This document shows positions 5,405 through 7,017 of a DNA stretch of 7,017 nucleotides, piece after piece; position 1 is the first letter of the stretch; every line of letters starts with the position of its first letter. The translations under genes and the position numbers were made by a program. Source of the stretch: CABMGU01 sp964508495 (GTDB lineage: Archaea; Nanobdellota; Nanobdellia; Woesearchaeales; ARS49); the NCBI GenBank assembly GCA_964508495.1, contig CAZDUA010000016.1:1-7017 (forward strand), given 5' to 3'. Below the pieces are notes generated by a model. That model saw only the letters and a program-made list of their open reading frames with translations. It did not search any database and was not told the origin of the DNA.

Positions 5405-5838
5405 ATTATCATAAACTCCGAAGACTTTCCGTCAACAAGCGAATAAATCTTAAACGGCTCTGACTTAACTCCTGGCATTCCTGGAGAACCAGCCGGCATT
5501 TTTGGCAAGGCAATACCCTCAATCGCAGGGCGCTCGGTTAACAACTTCTCCACTGCCTCAATTGGAACGTGCCCTTCCACAAAGTAACCCTCAACAACAG
5601 CAGTGTGGCAGCTTTGCATATTGGCAGGAATATTGTACTTCTGCTTAATTGTGGACATGTCCTCAACATTGATTGTTTTAACCTCATACCCGCTCTTTTC
5701 CAGTTCAGACACGTACCCAACACAACAACCGCAATTCGGGGACTTGTAAACAGTCACAATGGAAGTGCTTACTGGAGTAACAGTGCAACCATACAACACT
5801 AGCGCTACAAGCGCCATTGCGAAAATAATCTTTTTCAT
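5401..5838 (-). CDS. DUF411 family metal-binding lipoprotein
   Basis: This 145-residue protein has the full set of DUF411 marks: YKSPNCGCC (31-39), a GY-x-V region, SCHTAVVEGY (76-85), GHVP (89-92), RPAIEGIALPKMPAGSPGMP (103-122) and a C-terminal strand. DUF411 has a thioredoxin-like shape with a CxCC centre and a CH pair, and its genes are often found with copper-resistance genes. The N-terminus is a lipoprotein-type signal with KK, a hydrophobic core and Tyr-Gly-Cys18, so it is probably lipid-anchored on the outer face of the membrane. The lipobox has Tyr at -2, which is not ideal. The start ATG at 5838 lies about 28 bases after a TATA element (5863-5869), which implies its own leaderless promoter between the regulator gene and this one. 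It is the first gene of the three-gene coupled block. Copper as ligand is inferred. Confidence 0.88.
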   Translation of the reverse strand: MKKIIFAMALVALVLYGCTVTPVSTSIVTVYKSPNCGCCVGYVSELEKSGYEVKTINVEDMSTIKQKYNIPANMQSCHTAVVEGYFVEGHVPIEAVEKLLTERPAIEGIALPKMPAGSPGMPGVKSEPFKIYSLVDGKSSEFMII

Positions 5839-5849
5839 GCAAGAACCAG

Positions 5850-5876
5850 ATACTGAAACACCTTATAGTAATACTG
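5850..5876. repeat. ATACTG direct repeat flanking the DUF411 TATA box
   Basis: ATACTG occurs at 5850-5855 and again at 5871-5876, 21 bases apart, which is about two helical turns. GAAAC follows within 4 bases of each copy. The two copies bracket the TATA element at 5863-5869, so they could be operator half-sites on one face of the DNA. This is a short repeat and could be chance. Confidence 0.35.
5863..5869 (-). promoter_or_regulatory. TATA-like promoter element of the metal cassette
   Basis: The minus strand reads ACTATAAGG around this point. It is centred about 28 bases before the DUF411 ATG, consistent with a leaderless start internal to the regulator-cassette unit. Confidence 0.55.
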
Positions 5877-5892
5877 GTGAAACTAGTTTCAC
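5877..5892. promoter_or_regulatory. Perfect 16-bp palindrome GTGAAACTAGTTTCAC, operator-like
   Basis: The sequence is its own exact reverse complement over 16 bases. It covers the stop codon of the membrane regulator and ends 7 bases before the TATA element of the cassette on the minus strand, next to where TFB would bind. Winged-helix regulators bind such dyads as dimers, so it is a candidate operator for the gene just upstream. In RNA it could also fold into a 6-bp hairpin with a CTAG loop, which is an alternative explanation. Confidence 0.5.
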
Positions 5893-6383
5893 TTAAGAAT
5901 TATGACGTTAGTCATGCCTCGGCGCCTTCGTTCAACAAGCCCCTTGGCTTCAAGCCTGTCCAAAACACGCGTAATCTTGACCTTAGAAACACCCATCTTC
6001 TCAGCAAGCTCGTTCTGAAAAATCATGCCATTAGACTGAGTAATAATGTCAAACGCCTTTGCTTCATCGCCGCCAAGCTGTTTGGCAGCCTTTTTAGCCT
6101 TATGAAGAACCTTTTCCTCAGGAGTCTTCTTCAGGAACAAAGAGAGCCCGAATATGAAAAGCGCAATATCAGCAAACAAGCCAAAATACTTAGGAATTGC
6201 AAGCTTGTTCAACTGCTCATAAGGGCACGCTGCACCCACAGGATGCGTACACGCTCCGCCCTCGCCAAGCACATGACCTGCCGTTAAAGCCTGCTCAGCA
6301 GAACGAATGTAAGAATAACCAATAATGAAAAGAATAATTGCCGCAATCATAATTCCCAGCCCAATATTCTTCGTGCTTACCAT
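5889..6383 (-). CDS. Membrane-anchored winged-helix (COG2512-like) transcriptional regulator
   Basis: Starting at the ATG at 6383 this is a 164-residue protein. It has TM1 (about 7-26), an extracytoplasmic loop (27-66) with Cys45, His47 and Cys53, TM2 (67-84), a basic linker, and a C-terminal winged helix (about 107-164). The wHTH part reads NELAEKMGVSKVKITRVLDR followed by LEAKGLVERRRRGMTNVI, closely like archaeal membrane-associated MarR-type regulators (COG2512). An ATG at 6407 would add eight residues, but it overlaps the TATA element. I prefer 6383 because TTTAAATA at 6407-6414 lies about 27 bases upstream, the leaderless spacing used elsewhere. The loop with two Cys and a His, and the metal-binding genes downstream, suggest it senses a metal or redox state outside and controls the cassette inside. 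This is inference; the loop could instead bind a small ligand. Confidence 0.85.
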   Translation of the reverse strand: MVSTKNIGLGIMIAAIILFIIGYSYIRSAEQALTAGHVLGEGGACTHPVGAACPYEQLNKLAIPKYFGLFADIALFIFGLSLFLKKTPEEKVLHKAKKAAKQLGGDEAKAFDIITQSNGMIFQNELAEKMGVSKVKITRVLDRLEAKGLVERRRRGMTNVIILK

Positions 6384-6406
6384 AATTCTATTTGTAAAAA
6401 AGCGCA

Positions 6407-6414
6407 TATTTAAA
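6407..6414 (-). promoter_or_regulatory. TATA-like promoter element for the membrane regulator
   Basis: The minus strand reads TTTAAATA, centred about 27 bases before the ATG at 6383. It lies in the 60-base gap after the L10e gene, so the regulator is probably transcribed separately from L10e. Confidence 0.55.
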
Positions 6415-6443
6415 CATTATGAATGCAGTCAATCTTAAAGAAA

Positions 6444-7016
6444 TTACGCAGCAACAGCTTTCTTAACAGTAGCCTTTACGACTTTTGTTTTCTTAGACTT
6501 CAATTCTTCAACAAGAATAGTGCAACTGCAAGGAAGCTTATAGGAAGCTCTCTTCATCGCACGCCTTGCAAGAGCAATATGTTCCTTGTTTGTCTTAACA
6601 GTAAAAATCGGCTGGCCCTTCTTAATCTGAGCAGCAATGCCAATAGGCTTGCCATAGTTGTGCGCCATACCAGTAGACAAACGGTCCGCACCAGCACCAG
6701 ACGCCAACGGGTTCTCCCTCAAAACATGATGAGGATAAACACGCATCTGCATAAAATAACCGGTCTTGCCAAGAGCATTCTCCATAACCCTGTTAGAAGT
6801 CTGCCTTGCGCTTTCAAGAGCAGCATCACGAATCTGCAAGAACATCTTAGGAACAAGATGAATATTAGTATCATAATCAGACTGTGTACCGCTCGTGTAC
6901 CTAGAAATCCTGTTAGGAGGCCTTGAACGAATATAATTAAACTTCTTGTACTTAGAGAAACGCGTGTACGCACGCTTATAATCCCTATAACACGCAAAAT
7001 TACGAAGTCGGGCCAT
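6444..7016 (-). CDS. rpl10e: 50S ribosomal protein L10e (L16/uL16 family)
   Basis: This is the complete 190-residue archaeal/eukaryotic-type uL16, a large-subunit protein beside the peptidyl-transferase and A-site tRNA region. Recognisable blocks are the N-terminal MARLRNFACYR with YTRFSKYKKFNYIRSRPP, then VPKMFLQIRDAALESARQTS, the highly conserved YPHHVLRENP with GAGADRLSTGM, GKPIG with KKGQPIFTV, and the C-terminal RAMKRASYKLPCSCTILVE. The protein is about 15-20 residues longer than many archaeal homologues because of a basic Ala/Lys/Val tail (about 172-190). The ATG lies one base from the window edge, so its promoter and Shine-Dalgarno site are not visible. Its presence is the best evidence that the genome is archaeal. 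Confidence 0.95.
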   Translation of the reverse strand: MARLRNFACYRDYKRAYTRFSKYKKFNYIRSRPPNRISRYTSGTQSDYDTNIHLVPKMFLQIRDAALESARQTSNRVMENALGKTGYFMQMRVYPHHVLRENPLASGAGADRLSTGMAHNYGKPIGIAAQIKKGQPIFTVKTNKEHIALARRAMKRASYKLPCSCTILVEELKSKKTKVVKATVKKAVAA

Positions 7017-7017
7017 A

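Noticed and set aside
5877..6287. Plus-strand open frame of 136 codons
   Set aside because: It is antisense to the membrane regulator, whose membrane helices and winged helix are clear.
6423..6926. Plus-strand open frame of 167 codons
   Set aside because: It is antisense to ribosomal protein L10e.
1..7017. CRISPR array, insertion sequence or prophage
   Set aside because: No regularly spaced repeats, transposase or terminal inverted repeats, and no phage structural genes are visible.

Overview
The window reads as a chromosomal stretch from an archaeon. The evidence is a ribosomal protein L10e/uL16 of archaeal type, a Tan1-like THUMP protein, and a membrane-tethered winged-helix regulator of a typically archaeal family. 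Promoters look archaeal: several genes have an AT-rich TATA element (TTTAAA or TATATA type) centred about 26-29 bases before the start codon, as expected for leaderless mRNAs. Other genes carry strong GGAGGTGA-type Shine-Dalgarno sites. Small genes, AT-rich spacers and many lineage-specific short proteins suggest a DPANN-type lineage (Woesearchaeota/Pacearchaeota-like), but this is inference only.

Layout. 1-1117 (minus): a hypothetical protein followed by a THUMP-domain tRNA-modification protein cut by the window edge. 1118-1218: divergent promoter region. 1219-1494 (plus): small single-pass membrane protein. 1495-1698: about 200 bases without a gene, holding a promoter and a strongly structured leader, apparently an H-type pseudoknot, that ends at the ribosome binding site of a DEAD-box RNA helicase (1699-2946, plus). 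Convergent to the helicase and overlapping its end is a small minus-strand gene (2938-3297) that looks like an isolated sigma-70 region 2. Next comes a 25-residue hydrophobic microprotein (3437-3514, plus), facing a protein built from two 49-residue repeats (3542-3886, minus). A LOG-family nucleotide phosphoribohydrolase follows (3996-4724, plus).

4728-6383 (minus) is a tight cassette of four genes: a membrane-anchored wHTH regulator with a Cys/His extracytoplasmic loop, a DUF411 lipoprotein, an 8-cysteine membrane-anchored protein and a Met/His-rich exported protein. The last three genes overlap by 4 bases each and have their own promoter. A perfect 16-bp palindrome and an ATACTG repeat with 21-bp spacing sit around that promoter. 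The gene content points to extracytoplasmic handling of a soft metal, most likely copper, under control of a membrane sensor-regulator. 6444-7016 (minus) is the complete L10e gene.

The strongest candidates for undescribed biology are the metal cassette with its operator-like site, the pseudoknotted helicase leader, and the lone sigma-region-2-like protein in an archaeal context.
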